Below are positions 1 through 15,000 of a stretch of 64,000 nucleotides of DNA, one piece after another (the stretch's first letter is position 1; each line of letters begins with the position of its first letter). The notes beneath the pieces were generated by a model. The model made no database searches. It worked only from the letters and a program-made list of their open reading frames with translations, and was not told the DNA's origin. Both the position numbers and the translations under genes were made by a program. Origin of the DNA: Echinometra lucunter (Eukaryota; Echinodermata; Echinoidea; Camarodonta; Echinometridae); the NCBI GenBank assembly GCA_029962745.1, contig CM057165.1, forward strand, positions 8,765,523 through 8,829,522, written 5' to 3'.

Positions 1-45
1 TCAGACATCATTGACATCATTGTCTTTTCTAATTTTGTTGAACAG

Positions 46-3000
46 AAGCAGAAAAGCTTGGATCAGACATCATCGAGAGACTTGCAGAGAGTCGGAGAGT
101 AAGACATGATGAATCATTAGAGGATCTGCATCATGAATTCACTACCATTTCAAATGTAAGTTATCATTTTTACTACAAAAATATTTGGCAGGTATGTAAT
201 TGTGCTACATATGTAGATATATATCTCCATGTAGAGACTTGGATCTTATAAAGTGACGGCCACAGGATTTTCATGTTTCTTAATTACATGTGCTTCTATG
301 GTTGTACAGTCAAACCTGCTTTAGCGACCACCTGTATAGAAAGACCGACTATCTATAAAGACCGCAATTTCTGTTTCCCTTGAGTCGTTTTTCCCATGGA
401 AACGTGTATTAAAGGAACCTGTCCATGAAGACCACCTGCTCATAAAGACCGCTTTTCTTGTCTCCCTTAGGCGGTCTTTATGAGGTTTCACTGTAATACA
501 TTTTTTATATTTTCCTAATTTCTTCCCCTCTGAACATCCCTTCATCACATTCTCTCTTCCTTTCTCTCTTAATCTCTCTCTCTCTGTCTTCTGATCTCTC
601 TTGATATCTCTTTCTTTCTCTCCCTCTCTGCATTTATTTCCTTCTCTCTCATATCAACAGGGAGCTTTAGATACCCGACGCAGCTCAGAGGACGCGGTAT
701 CTTGGCAAAAATGTTGTTGTGCGCATGCGCGAGACAGCTCTTTTCCAGTCCATCCTGCGTCGTCTGTTTTACACGATGGTTCTGGGGCCAGTTTATCATC
801 CTCCCCAATACACAACGCAAAACCTTTGTTAACCCTTTTTTTATGACGTAACAATGGTTCATATTTGAGCGCGCACGCTTTGTTTGATTACTGCACGCAT
901 ACGCGTCCTCCCCAATACATGAAGCAAGACCCTCTTTTATGACGTAACAATGGTTCACATATATCAGGTTCACATCTGAGTACATGCGCTTTGTTTGATT
1001 GTACTGCATCTTCCCCATATCTAAAGCCTCTTTGCAACACGACGCGAGCAAAGAGGAGAATGTAAGTCAACTCAGCAAGATACCGCGTCGTCTGAGCTGC
1101 GTCGCGTATCTAAAGCTCCCTAATATCTTGTGGAAAGAAAGATAATTCTCGCATTTCACAATGCATGTGCCATCAAACATCAGTACCATGGGAGGCCTAT
1201 TTCCCACTCTGGGTAGACAACTATTTCCAAGATAGCACATGAAGCGGATTAGTTTAAGCATAACAAGCAGTGAGAGCCCAGAGAAAATATGAAGTAGTAG
1301 AAGTGTATAATCACTTAGAATTGAGCAGAAAAGGCGACTAAATTGCAAGGTGTGGATGGTACTGTTGTCGACCCATTAATGCAGTAAAGTGACTGTCGCA
1401 ACTGAACCGAAAGAGGGCGCTAGGATAGTGAAATGCAAGAATTGTGGAAGGCAAATTAAATAACATATGAAGTAGCAAATGTTTGCCTTTCTGAAATAAA
1501 GAAAAAATTTTGTGATTTTATAAAAGAAATTGAAAGTGGGATACACACCGCTGATTTTATATACATATCACAACTGTACATCATTCTACATTCCTGCAAG
1601 TAGTAAGTTCTAGTAAGTGTATTTGTTTCAAATTGCAGTTGTTGAAGAAGTACTTTGTGCACTGCCCTTTAGTCAGTGGAAAATGGATTTCATTTTCTTC
1701 CATTAAATTCCAAATCCGGGGGGGGGGGGGGGTGTTTCATAAAGCTGTTAGTGAAGTTACGAATGACTTTACAAACGACTTGAATATGGCAAGCCAAATG
1801 GGATTCTCAATTATTATAAACTGCATCAGCTAAAGGTCAAATATGCAGACGTATTACTATGGTTTACACCCATTTTTACTATGAAGTATATTTTTGGCCA
1901 CAATTTGATTGATATTATGGGAAATGCAGTCACACTTTGTTAAAACATCAGGAAAAACTTTGAGCATCCCATTTGGCAATTCATATTCAAGTCATTCGTA
2001 AAATCCTTTGTAACTTTATGAACAGCTTTGTGAGACACCTCCTGATTGTCACGGATTGAAACTCGTCTGACATGCATTTTGAATAGGATGAAACCAAACC
2101 CTCTTTTTTCAGGAATGCTATAAATATGTGTTTGATATGATTTTTCTTCTAATTCTTGTTTAGGATATTGAGCCCAGAATAGCAGCCAGTGGTGAACTTC
2201 TGATCAAGAAACTTGAAGATAATGATAAAGGTATTGATTACACTTGCTTATTGGGATATAATAATGATAATAATGAGTATAGCACACGTGTCCACCAAAC
2301 AAGGTGCTCAAGGCGCTCCAATATTGATACCCTGGCTCAGCTACATGTAGGCTACCAATTTCATTTCTAACAGCATTCAAGGAATTCCTTCCTGCCAGTA
2401 CCCATTTACACCTGAGTGGAGAGTGGCAAATGTAGATATCTTGCCAAAGGACATTGGTGCCTTAGTGGGATTTGAACCACAAACCTCGTGGTTCACAGTC
2501 TTGGGACGTATCCACTGTGTTCCCACTGCCGATCCGATCAACTCGATTGTCCCGATCTCTCAAAACCTAGTCTGCAAAAACAGACATTATTTTCAGACCT
2601 GAATACAATAATTCCATGAAGCCCTGAATGAGCCTTTTCATGCAAGTCACTTGCGGTTTCAAATTATTTGACTGTAAGAGACTTGCGATGGGTAGGCTCA
2701 TTCAAGGTTTCATGGAATTAATGTGTTCAGGTGTCAAAATTATATCTGGTTTTGCAGACTAGGTTTTGAGAGATTGGCACAGTCGAGTTGATCGGATCGG
2801 CAGTGGGAACCTATTCATTGTCAGTTGAAATATACATTGATAAGGCTTAATTCAATTTATAAAAGGAAAACCTTTTGTAACTTTAAAAAATGCCCTTTTC
2901 TCTGGCAGAAATTGACAAGATGCTTGCAAGGATAGCTGATGATGATGTAAGTTCACATTCCTAATATTTGTATTTACAGTTTTCTTTCATTTAATAGATA

Positions 3001-6000
3001 CCATGTATCAACAAGATACTGAATATAATCACAAAAAGATAGGAAGAGAGTTTTTTTTTGTAATCCACAAATTTAGGAAGCAAAGTTTGTTTACTTTATA
3101 TTTATAATCAATGGTTGGTTATGATTTTTGAATCATTGTTTACTTTATAATTAATGGTTGGTTAATTTAATAATTGAATTTACGTGACTGTTAGGAAGCA
3201 TGTGCATGCGGTAAAAAATAGCCACAAGACCTACACCTTCAAGTTCTATCCAGGGGACTTGGTGATGAAGCTAAATGCTTTACCAAAGGGTACTAACACA
3301 TTGGTTTGCTTTCAAACTGAAACCTCCTTGTCGCAGGACTGTTTTGCCACCGAGGCTTCTGGTCTCCTTGTGACAACTTTGCATATGAAAAGTTGAATAA
3401 GAAAAATGTAACTGTGTCTATCATTTTGACAGGATTTAAAAGGTTACGCTCTCTCAGAGCTGGTGAGCCTGTGGGCAGAGATAGAACAACAGGCATCCAT
3501 ACGCAGAAGGTACATCGATGAAATGGACACCACTCTGCAGGCTCTTGAAGATGATAGGCTCGCAAAGGTCAGTAAAAACCTTGTTTCTATTTTTCTTAGA
3601 GCAGTTTCTGGGAGAACTGTAGTACTTCATCCACTATAGCTGGGAGCCATTCAAGAACATTTAAGAAAAGATTATTCAATCAGATATCTTTTTTTAATCG
3701 TTTAATCTATTCCTGAACTAAAGCAGGAATATTTTAGCTATGACTTTGTGTTAGTATTATCATTATTTGAATGGCTGCTGACACTTGCACCTCAGCTCTC
3801 TGAATTGGTGTGTGTCAGAGGCATTATTAGACATGCCTTTTAGACATATTTGCCTTTGAATACATTTATCAAGCATCAAAGTCACTTTTGTCAACTGATC
3901 ATAATATTCAAATACTAAATAAATGCAGATAATATATCCATCAAATCAACACCAAACTTGGTGTTGTAAAATAACTAACTAACCTTTTTCTTAATCATGC
4001 TTAGGATTTTTTATAAAAAAAAACTGTTGGAAATGGTGAAAAATCTTATTAGCTTGTATGGAGTAGACACCCTTTCATGCAAATGAATTGACCAGATTAA
4101 TCATCATCATTCAGTTCTTTGCTCACCTAGAAATTGGAAAGTGTCATCGAAAACATATTTATGATTATCAATATTTATCATTTCAGCTAAAAGACATTCT
4201 GAAGATCTATGCCAAGAAGATGGAGGGCATCGCTTACCTGATGCCTCCTGATGTTCAGCGCCTCATCGAGAAGGAATCCACTGTCATCAACCAAACGCTC
4301 CTCATCAATCGGAGAGCTTACACTGATCTCCACGCCAGGTTGATGAAGACGGATATCGAACGTGACAAAAACCACAGAGGCATCTGGGAAGACCGTCTGG
4401 CAGACTGGCGCAAGTTGAACATCGAGATTGCCATTGAGAAGTTTATGTAAATGCTGTTTACTTTGCCTTTGGTACATGTAGCTTTAGATATTTTGTGGTC
4501 AGTCAAATTACTCCTGTACTACATTTTTTTTCTTTCTTTCTTCCTTTTTTTTTTTGCCAGATGATATGGTTTTTACCTCTTTGCCTTAAAACTACATATG
4601 TGCTTTTCATTAATGACCCATTTTGCATTTTTGATGCCTCTTTACAATTCGGTATTGACTTTGCTCTTATTCATGCAAGGAGGTTTGCAATAGCCCGGAA
4701 TTTCCATTTCACTATTGAAATGACTATTCAGAACTTTGATCATTAAGATTGGCATGTGTGGGTTCACTTGCCTATGGGCAACAGAGAAGAATTTCTCTTT
4801 TGTGAACCCTGACCCACATGTCATTCCGTCTCATCTTTAGCTATCTTTTGTCTGTTGCTTTGTATATATATATCTTGTATTCCTTTTTAATGGTCAAATA
4901 AATAATAATAAAAGATTTTACATGTTTGAATGTTCATATCAAATGCTAGAACAATTTTTTGTTCTACAAAATGGGATTGCAGATGGATTGTATAGTGGGC
5001 TTAACTATAATGATAAAGCTGCATGTGCTCATACAAAAAAATAGTAGGCACTGCAAGTTTTCAGTACATGGCAATAATTCATATGCTGAATTTCTCATTG
5101 AATATTCCTCTGGGTCTCAATACTATAGGAACTTCATGCAGAGCGAACACATCGTAAACCCTCCCAAGGTCAATGCACTGATGGAGAAACTCCAACAAGA
5201 GCAAGTTCAACTCAACAGGAAACGACTGGAGATATTAGCAAACCTCAAGTGAGTACTTTTCATGCGTCTTGAAATCCTGAAATCAGACATTTGTTAGGTC
5301 TCTCTGTCAAGGCTTGTACGCTGGTTCCTATTTTCAGAGTGCATGAATAAGCTTTAGTGTACCTTTCACCTATTTGACTGTGTATGTTCGGAGTTCCATG
5401 TCACTATACTAATGTCAAAATACTATTGTCAAAATATGAGCATCAAATATTATTTCTATAAAAAGATAGTGTGATTTCAAATACACTCTCTTTATACTCT
5501 TAAGTGACTATAAGGTAGGCTAGTCGATTTATGAGCACCACCTGATTGTGTTGTCTTATGTTATCCTTTCTTTTCCAAAAACTCCTTGACTGTTTACCCC
5601 CTAGAATACATGGGGCCCGTTGCATAAAACTTACTATAATAGCAACTTTGCTATTACTTTGCTATTATAGTAACTCTTCATGGAATGCTGGATTTTGATT
5701 GGCTGTTGAGCATGTGACCCAGGGAGGTCACAAAGCTGTGCACGAAGTTACACATGACTTTAAGAATGACTTGAATATGGAAAGCCAAATGGGATTTTTA
5801 ATCGTATCTAATCGCATAAGCTGAAGTTGAAATATCTATATTCACATTATAACTGTTATGAACAAACCATTTTCAACTGGAAGTATAGTTTTTTGCCAAA
5901 AATTTTAATTGAGATTATGGGAAATACAGTCACACTTTGTTAAAACAAGAGGAAAAACTTTGATCATTCCATTTGGCTGTACATAATTGAGTCTTTCTTA

Positions 6001-9000
6001 AAGTCATGCAAAACTTTACGAACAGCTATGTGAAACACCCCCAGGTAAAGGTTTTAGGGGGTTGTTTCACATGGACTAGCTGTATGCAAATTTTTTTTAT
6101 TAGGTGATGGTATACTTTGAATAAAGCCTACTTCAGCAAAGATATATTACATGACCAAAAGCTGAAATTGAGCTATCAGTAATGTTCCTTATGTTTCTCA
6201 GTGACTGTCTCTCTCTTATCCCATAGAAGTACAGAGCTTTTTAGTGGTCTAAATTAATCATCTTCAATCCTCAAATTGGCAACAAGAATTTTTTTTCCAC
6301 TCTTACATAATTTGAAAAAAATAAATATAGATATAACATGAACCAAAATGAACTATGATTGCAAAATTTAAAGCTGAAACTGCCAATTTGAACAGGGAAA
6401 TAGTGATTATATAGTATTCACTGCGTTGCCAATTTAAACAGTTCAATGATTAGTAACATTTAAACTGCTGTAGCTTCAAAACACAACATACTGCACTGGG
6501 AATGGACTCACTTTCAGTGAATTTTTCTCTTCCTGCTCATGTATAATGTGTAATGCCCAGCATTCTGGATCAGCAGATATTGCCAAAGCGTCTCCTAAAG
6601 GAGACACTGTACCTCTATGGGTTAATTTGTAAATTAAAAAGGCAGTATTTATTGAATGTTTCAAGAGCTTACATATTCCATGGGCCAAGTGTGAAAATTG
6701 TAGTCATGGGCCTTGCCAAAGTCTGTAAGTGCCATGATATATAGTTTTGTCAGTATTCACTACGTAATACCTAAACTTAATAACAATTACATTACACAGC
6801 AACATGAAGCCTCCCAAATCTACCAAGACAGCTGCGTATCAATGGAACAAGGATATCGTCAACTCTTGCCAGCGCATTGAGCAGCTTCACATCAACTATT
6901 TAGATGAGTTACATAACGAGTATGAACAGGTCTGCAAGGAATGCTTAGACGTGGTGGAAAACTTTCAGGTACTCTTAACCCCTCTGTTCATGTTTCATTT
7001 GATATTCGTCTGTTTGACTTCGGTCATAGACAACTCTTAGGTAATCTTAATGTCTCAGTTCTTGTTTGGATTCATGTTATTCTCTTTGGATGTGATCATG
7101 ATGGATAACTATCAGGAAACTTTCTTCCAAATTTCTTGTTCAAATGATCCCTTCATTGCCATTGGTAGTGAATCCCATCCAAAGACTCGTAAGTTCAGCA
7201 GTTCAGACCCGATGATTGCTATGTTTTTCCTTCAAAATCAGAATTGTTCCCTATGCAATTTATTTCATGCCTACTGAGGTCTTAGATGAATGAAAGAATA
7301 CATTCTGCATGTTTAAGTTAAGGTAGTTATGATCAATTATATGATTTTGACTGATGAAAGTATTCAAATAAAGTTTGGGGTTAGAGAAAAAAAATTGTAC
7401 CCCCATTAATGGAGCCTGAGAGGTGTCTACCTCTTCCCCCTTCCAAAATTATAAGAATGTTAAATAGAATAAAAAAAGAATGAGTGGTATAGTTTTAAAC
7501 AATACCCTGAGATATTATTTTGGAGTAAATCTGTTATCCATTCGTGCATGATGTAAGAACAGCAAGATCGGAAGCATGTTCATGAGTTTGCCGTATCTAG
7601 TGCTCGTGATAAAATAAGATTAGATGAAGGAAAGAGTCACAAGAAGCATGATGAATATTGCAGTTTTTTGTTGTTGTACGTCATATCCAGTGGCGGATGA
7701 AAAACAATACTGTTTGCACATCAGATCGACAAATGTATTAAACCAAGATAATTTTTATTTCATTTTAGTCGGAACTCCTGGATGCTGGAGTCAAATGTAT
7801 TAAACCAAGATAATTTTTATTTCATTTTAGACGGAACTCCTGGATGCTGGAGTCTGTACTGAGGAAAAGGTCATCGAGGTCACAGAGGAAAGGATTCTGC
7901 CAGAGGTTGGAAGACGTCAGGTCTCATTTGAGAAGGCTCTTGAAGAAATTGATGTGGGTTATCATTTAAAAGGCACTCTCTGTCTTTGTTTTGTTTCTTA
8001 CGTTTTGATTTTTTTTTTTTTTAAGGTTTTGGTTTTTTGGGGATAGTGTGAACATGAAAGTGAATGTAGGTACAATGACTTAGAAGATTCTAAAAATTAA
8101 TTGAAGCAGCTGAAAACTGCACTAGGTAGATAAATTGTATTTCAATACAGTTTAAAAACCCAAACAGATACAAAGTCTGATTTTCATCTGGGCTGTGCCA
8201 TAAACAAACAAATATACAAACTAAAAGGCACACCATTAGATAGGGTTATATGAACATAACAACAGTGAGGTGGAGAATGATGAAAATGAGTATGATGATA
8301 ATTGTGATAATGCATTGTGATGATGATGATGATGATGATGATGATAATGAACATACTATACTATAATGATGATTAGAAAAGTGATAATAAGCCAATGATG
8401 AAATCTTTAAGGCTTCTGATAGGCTTAACAAAATTACCATGTTCATGATATTGATGCTGCTGCTGATGATGATGATGATGATGATGCTGATAATGGTGAG
8501 TCAGTGGTGATTGTAGTACAGTATGATGATAACTGTGGAGATAAGACTATGACAAACAGTATGAATTTGACATTAATGGTAAATCTGTAAAGCAGGTCCG
8601 GTATGCAATTCAATACTTAAGTCGGAAATATGAGTATTTTTCTTAGTTTTTTTACTTAGATGAAATACTTAGCAAAATGTGGTATTCAGTTAGATATTTT
8701 CAATATTCAGTTCAAAGTATTTTACTCTAAATCTAAGACACCTACCTGAGACACTTAAGCCAATTATTTTGGAGGCCTTACTTGGCAGGCATAGGTTTTT
8801 ACACACAGTCATGAGCTGCGCAGAATTATGTCATGGCGTATTCGAGCATATTTTATGTGACATGTTAATTGCACATTGAAAATATTACGTCACAATGCTT
8901 ATCAGTAAGAATTTGGGACTAAAGTTTGCTTACAAAAGTAAAATCCAAAGTACTGAATTGAATATATGACTGAAGTATATTTCTTAGCCAAGTGAAATAC

Positions 9001-12000
9001 TTAGTAAAAGATTCACTTAATCCAAGTATTGAATTGAATACTGGCCCAGGGATCTAAAGCCTATTTTCATGTATCTCATCACAGCTCTCTCTGGAAAGGT
9101 TAGCCGAGCGCCATGCCCAGGAGCTGCGATCCCTCTTCAAGTTCACCCAGGGTGCGGCTCACCTCTGGGACGTCCATGAAATCAACCTGGCCAAGAAGGA
9201 GCGCCAACTGCAGGAGCAACTGGAAGAGTGTCGCAGAGAACACGACAATCTCAACCAGGTCAGGATAATTTCCATAACCAGAGGTGTAACACTGAGAATA
9301 AAATGGACACGTGGGGGGGGGGGGGTGTTTCACAAAGAGTTAATTGGACTTAGAGTCATGCGCATCTGGTATTTAACACATAATCTCATTGATAGACTTC
9401 CCAGTAGCACACGTCCCTGGAACATGATCTGACCATTACGGTGATGTGTAATATACAGCACCTAACTAGAAATTTAAGTGCGATTTTAAGTCCAACTTAA
9501 CTCTTTGTGAAACACCCCAAGTTACGGTTGCATTCCATTAAATATTATAGTCTCTTTGTAGCTGCCATTTTTATTCTTTGAATGGACATCTCAGTTTGCA
9601 AATCATCAGCCACAAGAGCACTAGGGGAATATCAGAGAAAACATCATCTCAACCAGAGCACTATTTCATGGAGGTTGTCAGCACTGACAAGTTGTCATTC
9701 TCTGATAACTTCAGTAAAATCTTTGGTTTTGATTGGCTGAGAAGCACTGGTCACTGATTGTTACTATGGTAATTGTCAAAGAATGACATCTTGTCAGTGC
9801 TGACAACTTTCATGAAATGGTGCCAAGGTTGCAATCAATTAAATATTATAGTCTCTTTATAGCTGCCATTTTCATTCTTTGAATGAACAACTCAGTTTGC
9901 AAACATCAACCACAAGAGCAACGAGACATTTGAATTCGTCACTGGGGACGAATTAGGTGGTTTGTCAAAGTTTGATTAAGAATCAATGCTCCTTGTAGAA
10001 AATTTTCGGACAATAAGTGAATATAAACTTAGCGATAAATCATGGTAATCTTACTCCCATTTCTCTGGTTTTTGCCGGGTGTGAGATTATGAGGGAAATT
10101 GTGGTTTTTTTCCACCTTTCTGTAGGCTGACATGATTTTGCATATTTTCATTGTAAAAATCACCACTTGCCCGATCAGGCAAGTGAGTTTGACGTTTGCT
10201 TGCCCACCCATGATTTTTACTTGCCCTGGGCAAGCGGGCAAGCGTGTTTGTCGCACCCTGGTTATTTGGTTAAGTGCTACCATACTAGACCATTGTAGAC
10301 CATAGCAAGACCGTATCATGACTATCATGGACAGTCTCAGATGTACCAATAGCCCCTACCATTGGACTCTGCCAAAAACTGACTGCAATGAACCAGGGTA
10401 GTGACTGTTACAAGACCGTACTACACCGTCATGATTCGGCAGAATTTGACAATATTAACATCAAGTAAGAAGGTCGGTACTACTGTCAAGTGCGGTCCAT
10501 GACGATCTTGTAATAGCTGTTATAAGGTCATGACATGGTTTAATATGGTTATTTTGGATCAGTCGGTCAGATAGGAAGTTTTGGATATGTTTAAAACTTT
10601 CTCACCAACCGTCAGTTACCGTCTTTACTACAGTTCTCAGAATGGTTCTTGTAATGTCTACTATTGCCTCATTGCAGCAGTACTACGGTCCAGAAAATAA
10701 TATGAAAGATATATCTTTGAATGTTCTCTATAATACAGGGAGTAGATCAATAACGTTCGATTGTATAGACCAGTCAACTGGACTTACATTGTTTTAGCTT
10801 GCAAAGTTTCACGTCCACTCTACGAAGCTTCATCAGGCTGACTGGTCTTTGGCAGCAATGGGTTATTGACTTGTGATTTGGTCAAGGAATATGAGAGATA
10901 TAATAATCATGACAATGAAACTTATGGAAAGACTAAAACAAAAGTTGCATAAAAGCTCCTAAGACAAGACACCCAAGATGCTTCCACTCCAATCAAATCT
11001 TCCTATATTTATCCAGGACATGGAAGTTAACCTAAAATATCTTGACAAACTGAGAAAGAAAAGTAGTGAAGTAGCTCTAAAGAATATCACAGAAAAAGCA
11101 CACTAGATTACATAAATATAATCATCTGTCTATCGAAGTATCTTCTCATGGTTCGGAAGTTGATTGTGACATTTCTCCATATAACTCTTCTGCCATTCTG
11201 GTGCACTCTTCCAGTTTCCGTCCACTCCCGGTCTTGATGTTCTCTTCCCAGTTGATTCTAGGTTTCCTTCTCAGTCTAGCATATATTTTAAGAGACTTTG
11301 GTACCTTTTAACGTGACCAAAGTCTTTGGCTTTTCTTTCCATAACTTATCCTGGCAGTACTGTTTGTTTATGTCTTGCCTTTTGCAAAATTTCTTTATTG
11401 GTTTTCCTTCGTTTCCATGATATTCTCATCATTCTCCTGTATACCCACATTTCAGAAGATGTAATCCTGTTTTAAATAGTCTTCCTTACTGTCCCTGTTT
11501 CCACTCCCCACAGTAGGACAGACGATACATAACAATTTATCAGTCTTGACCTAAGCGCAAATTTCACCTTTCTATCTGTGAACAGGTCTTTCATTGCCAG
11601 AAATTTATTCCATGCCAATCATAGCTAATCAAATTGAATCAAAGTTCTGATCAAAACAAATCTTATTTTATTATATTTATCCAGGACATGGAGGCTAACC
11701 TAGATATCTTGATGGACAGATTAAGACAGGAAAGCAGTGAAGAAGCTCTGAAGACAACCATGGACAAAGCCCATCAGATGCTTCAGAAGATTCAAGAAAG
11801 GTAAGAATCAATAGACCCTGTGTGGGATATAGAACTTCTTGAAAAGCAGATCACGTTCTCAAGCACAGATTAGGGAAACCACTGCATTTTCTTTTCTACA
11901 ACTTTCTCTTTCTCTGTGAATGAGGTTTGAAGATTTATTCAAACACCTTAAAGATATGAAGGCTTACTCAGTGCCTTTCCAAGTGATGTCCTGCTGAAAT

Positions 12001-15000
12001 GTCTTTTCCATCAGTTGCTGCAAAGTTGTGGAATCTGCTTCCTGCTGTGATGAAGACAGCCTCATCTGTTGACCAGTTCAAAAATTTCTCAAGTCTCATC
12101 TTTTCTAATATATGGCAATGGATTGTATTGTTGTTTAAGTGGCCAAGACATGTGGAGTGGTGTGTGCAGTGCTTAGTGAATGATATTTATAGATTTATTC
12201 AAACACCATTTAAAGTCTTTATTAATTATTAGATTTGCCTTTTGCTTGTACATGTTTTTTCTGTAACTGATTATCTTCTTTGCAATGTCTGCTAACATTG
12301 CAGTTTAGGCAGATATATATATTTATGTTTATATATTACATTGAAAGAAAAATCAACCTGGAAGTTTTATGGGCCAGTCATTGAGAATTCCAGTTCTGTT
12401 TCTTTGGTATATGACAAAAATCTAATTAGTCTGGTGAATGATGCAACATTCCATTCAACTCAGCATGGATTTATGGTATTACTCACCTCATAAAATTGAT
12501 TTCACCATCTCATCTGTAATCATTAATCAATTTAATTCTATTCCATATTAATCACTGGAAACGTTGATTGACACTTTATTCAATGCATACATGTATATAA
12601 GTGTATTGCTATTAAGTGGGTACCTGGTAGGATGTGAAAGTCATTGTAGTTTGTAGCATTGTAAGCATCTACATAAAATGCCTGGCTGGAATGCTCCCCA
12701 GGAAGTGTATACCAGGGGAAAAAATACACGGGGGCTCGGGGCGAATTCGCCCCCGAAATGCCAAAAGAGCCCCTGAAATTCTCATAGGGTCCAATGTTAA
12801 CTGTAATACAATGTAGAAAATTTGGGTGGGTGGGCTCAAAAAGTAGCCCCAGAAAAAAATAGATTATTTTTTTCCCTGGTGCATACATTGTGTGCGGGCA
12901 AGCCTGAATCCGATGACCAGTGTAATATTTCTGTAAAGTGCTTGGTAGAGATGTCCGAGAGGTATTAAGAGCTATATATATCCAGAGTATTGTTATTATT
13001 ATCATTAATTCAATTTTTGTCTGAAAATAAAACTCACCATCCTTCTCATCACTGTTCTTATCCTGTTTCCTGCAGCTACCTGCATTTCTATCAGGACCAG
13101 GAACTGATTGTCCAAGGCTATCCAGAGATGGTACTGGAAGAGCTCCAGCGATATGATGACTCTCTGTGTGTTTTCTTTGGTGTCGATAGGGTGCACCCAG
13201 CGGTAAGTCTGGACTCCTTGGCTACTTATCAGTTCTGTACTTTAGTCAGAAATATAATTATACTCAGTCTTTAACTGAGACAAAGTACGTAGCCAACTTC
13301 AGTATTCTGGGGAGCATTTCATCAAGTGTCTTGTCAGTGATTTTTAACGACAACTGTTAATAAGCTGCTGAAATCTTTGCATGTGATTGGCTGAGAGCAA
13401 ATTTGTCAGTAAAAATCACTGACAAGACACTTGATGAAATGCCCCCCAGTTGATTCTTGGCCAAATACTTTACCCAAAGCCTATTAACCCATTCGTGACA
13501 GGAATTATTTAAAAGCCATATTTGATCAGCTTTTATTCTTCAAATTGGCAACACCAACATTTTTATTTTATTGTTACATTTTTCTTATAAAACGTCATGT
13601 ATCTGAAATGAATATAAATTGACAGAAATTATGATGAGTAGTCAAAAAGTTGCCAAATTGCAGGGGAAAATGGTGATTTTAAACTTTCTATCACATTGCC
13701 AATTTAAGGATTTTAATGCTTATTTTCCTTTAAAAAATTTTCAGCATCAAACAACGAATATTGACGCAACCAAAATGGATTTTTAGCTCTTTTTGCTCAT
13801 GTATTTGGTATGATTTTTAGGGCTTTGCATCAAAAGATATTAGGCCAAACCACAAAATGTGGACCTCTGTCATGAATGGGTTAAAGACCGCTCCCTAGCA
13901 GACTTGAGTAAATTACTTCAGAGCTCTTGATTGGCTGGTATGTAGCTTTCATACATACGCACGTCATTGAAATCTGCATACAACCAAATTCTAACCAGAC
14001 ATTCAGCGCAGCATGTTCATTGCGCATTATATCGGGGTGAAACGTGTGACATCACAATGGTAATCAGTAAATATTTTGCGTACTTAAAGTAAATTGCTTA
14101 GATGTGATATGAATATGAGTTAAGCCATTTTACTTATCTAAATTGATAAATATTACTGAATTGAATACAGCCCCAGGCCATAATCAATTATATACTTATA
14201 TCAGAATTTTAAGTATCTGACTCAGTTTTTGGCTTAGGTAAAATTAGCAGACTGCAGTATTCAATTGGATCTTTTGGCTGAGTATTTTACCCTAGGTCTA
14301 AGACAGCCCCCAGCAATGGCTTTGCATATACAGTATGTGAAAAATATATGCCAGCCAAGCAGACCTCCAAAGTAATTTGCTTATTAGTCTGGTAGGTGGC
14401 TGTCTTAGACTTAGGGTTATATACATTGTACTTAGCCAAAAGATTCAGTTGAATACTAAAGTTGGTTAAGTATTTTAAGGGAAAGTCCACCCCAGAAGTT
14501 TCACTGTTTCAATAAAAGGAGATAAATTTGAACAGCATTTTAAAAAAGAAATGAGCAAATTGGTCAAAGAATAAGAAAATTACACTCATTTACATTTTCT
14601 AGTAAATTACTCTCGGCTCTGCAAATTGGCAACACTGATGACATCATATGCGAGCAGCTCTCCATTCACCTTGTACATGAACTTTCACATTTTCTCAATT
14701 TTCTTGGAAGTTACACATTTTCTTACCCCATAGTCAAAGTATGTTATGTAAAAAGCAATTCTTCTGAACATACATTGATTATGGGGGTTAGAAAATGTTT
14801 AACTTCCAAGAAAATTGAGAAAATGTGAAATTTCATGTACAAAATGAATGGAGACCTGCTCGCGTATGATGTCATCAGTGTTGCCAATTTGCAGAGCCGA
14901 GAGTAGTTTACTAGAAAATGTAAATGAGTGTAATTTTCTTATTCTTTGACCGATTTTGCTCATTTCTTTCTTAAAATGCTGTTCACATTTATGTCCTTTT

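Larger units (their letters stand above)
46..13202 (+). other. CCDC180: CCDC180 N-terminal coiled-coil block (DUF4455-like), exons 1-11
   Basis: Eleven exons encode about 480 residues of charged helical sequence. The first visible exon starts AEKLGSDIIERLAE in the middle of the domain, so the start codon is upstream. Landmarks are LSELVSLWAEIEQQ (exon 4), YLMPPDVQRLIEKE (exon 5), NPPKVNALMEKLQQEQ (exon 6), KTAAYQWNKDIVNSC (exon 7), LLDAGVCTEEKVIE (exon 8), HLWDVHEINLAKKE (exon 9), NLDILMDRLRQESSEE (exon 10) and YPEMVLEELQRYDDSL (exon 11). Match to DUF4455 of CCDC180 is from recalled family pattern, not a search. Exon 8 uses a weaker donor (gtgggt), and its acceptor has a duplicated decoy 62 bases upstream. 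Confidence 0.8.

Noticed and set aside
4088..4186. Extension of the exon 4187 frame upstream to an ATG
   Set aside because: It reads through the polypyrimidine acceptor; the exon is entered by splicing.
12580..13005. 141-codon frame on the - strand
   Set aside because: It runs across a SINE and its palindromic insert; no family match.
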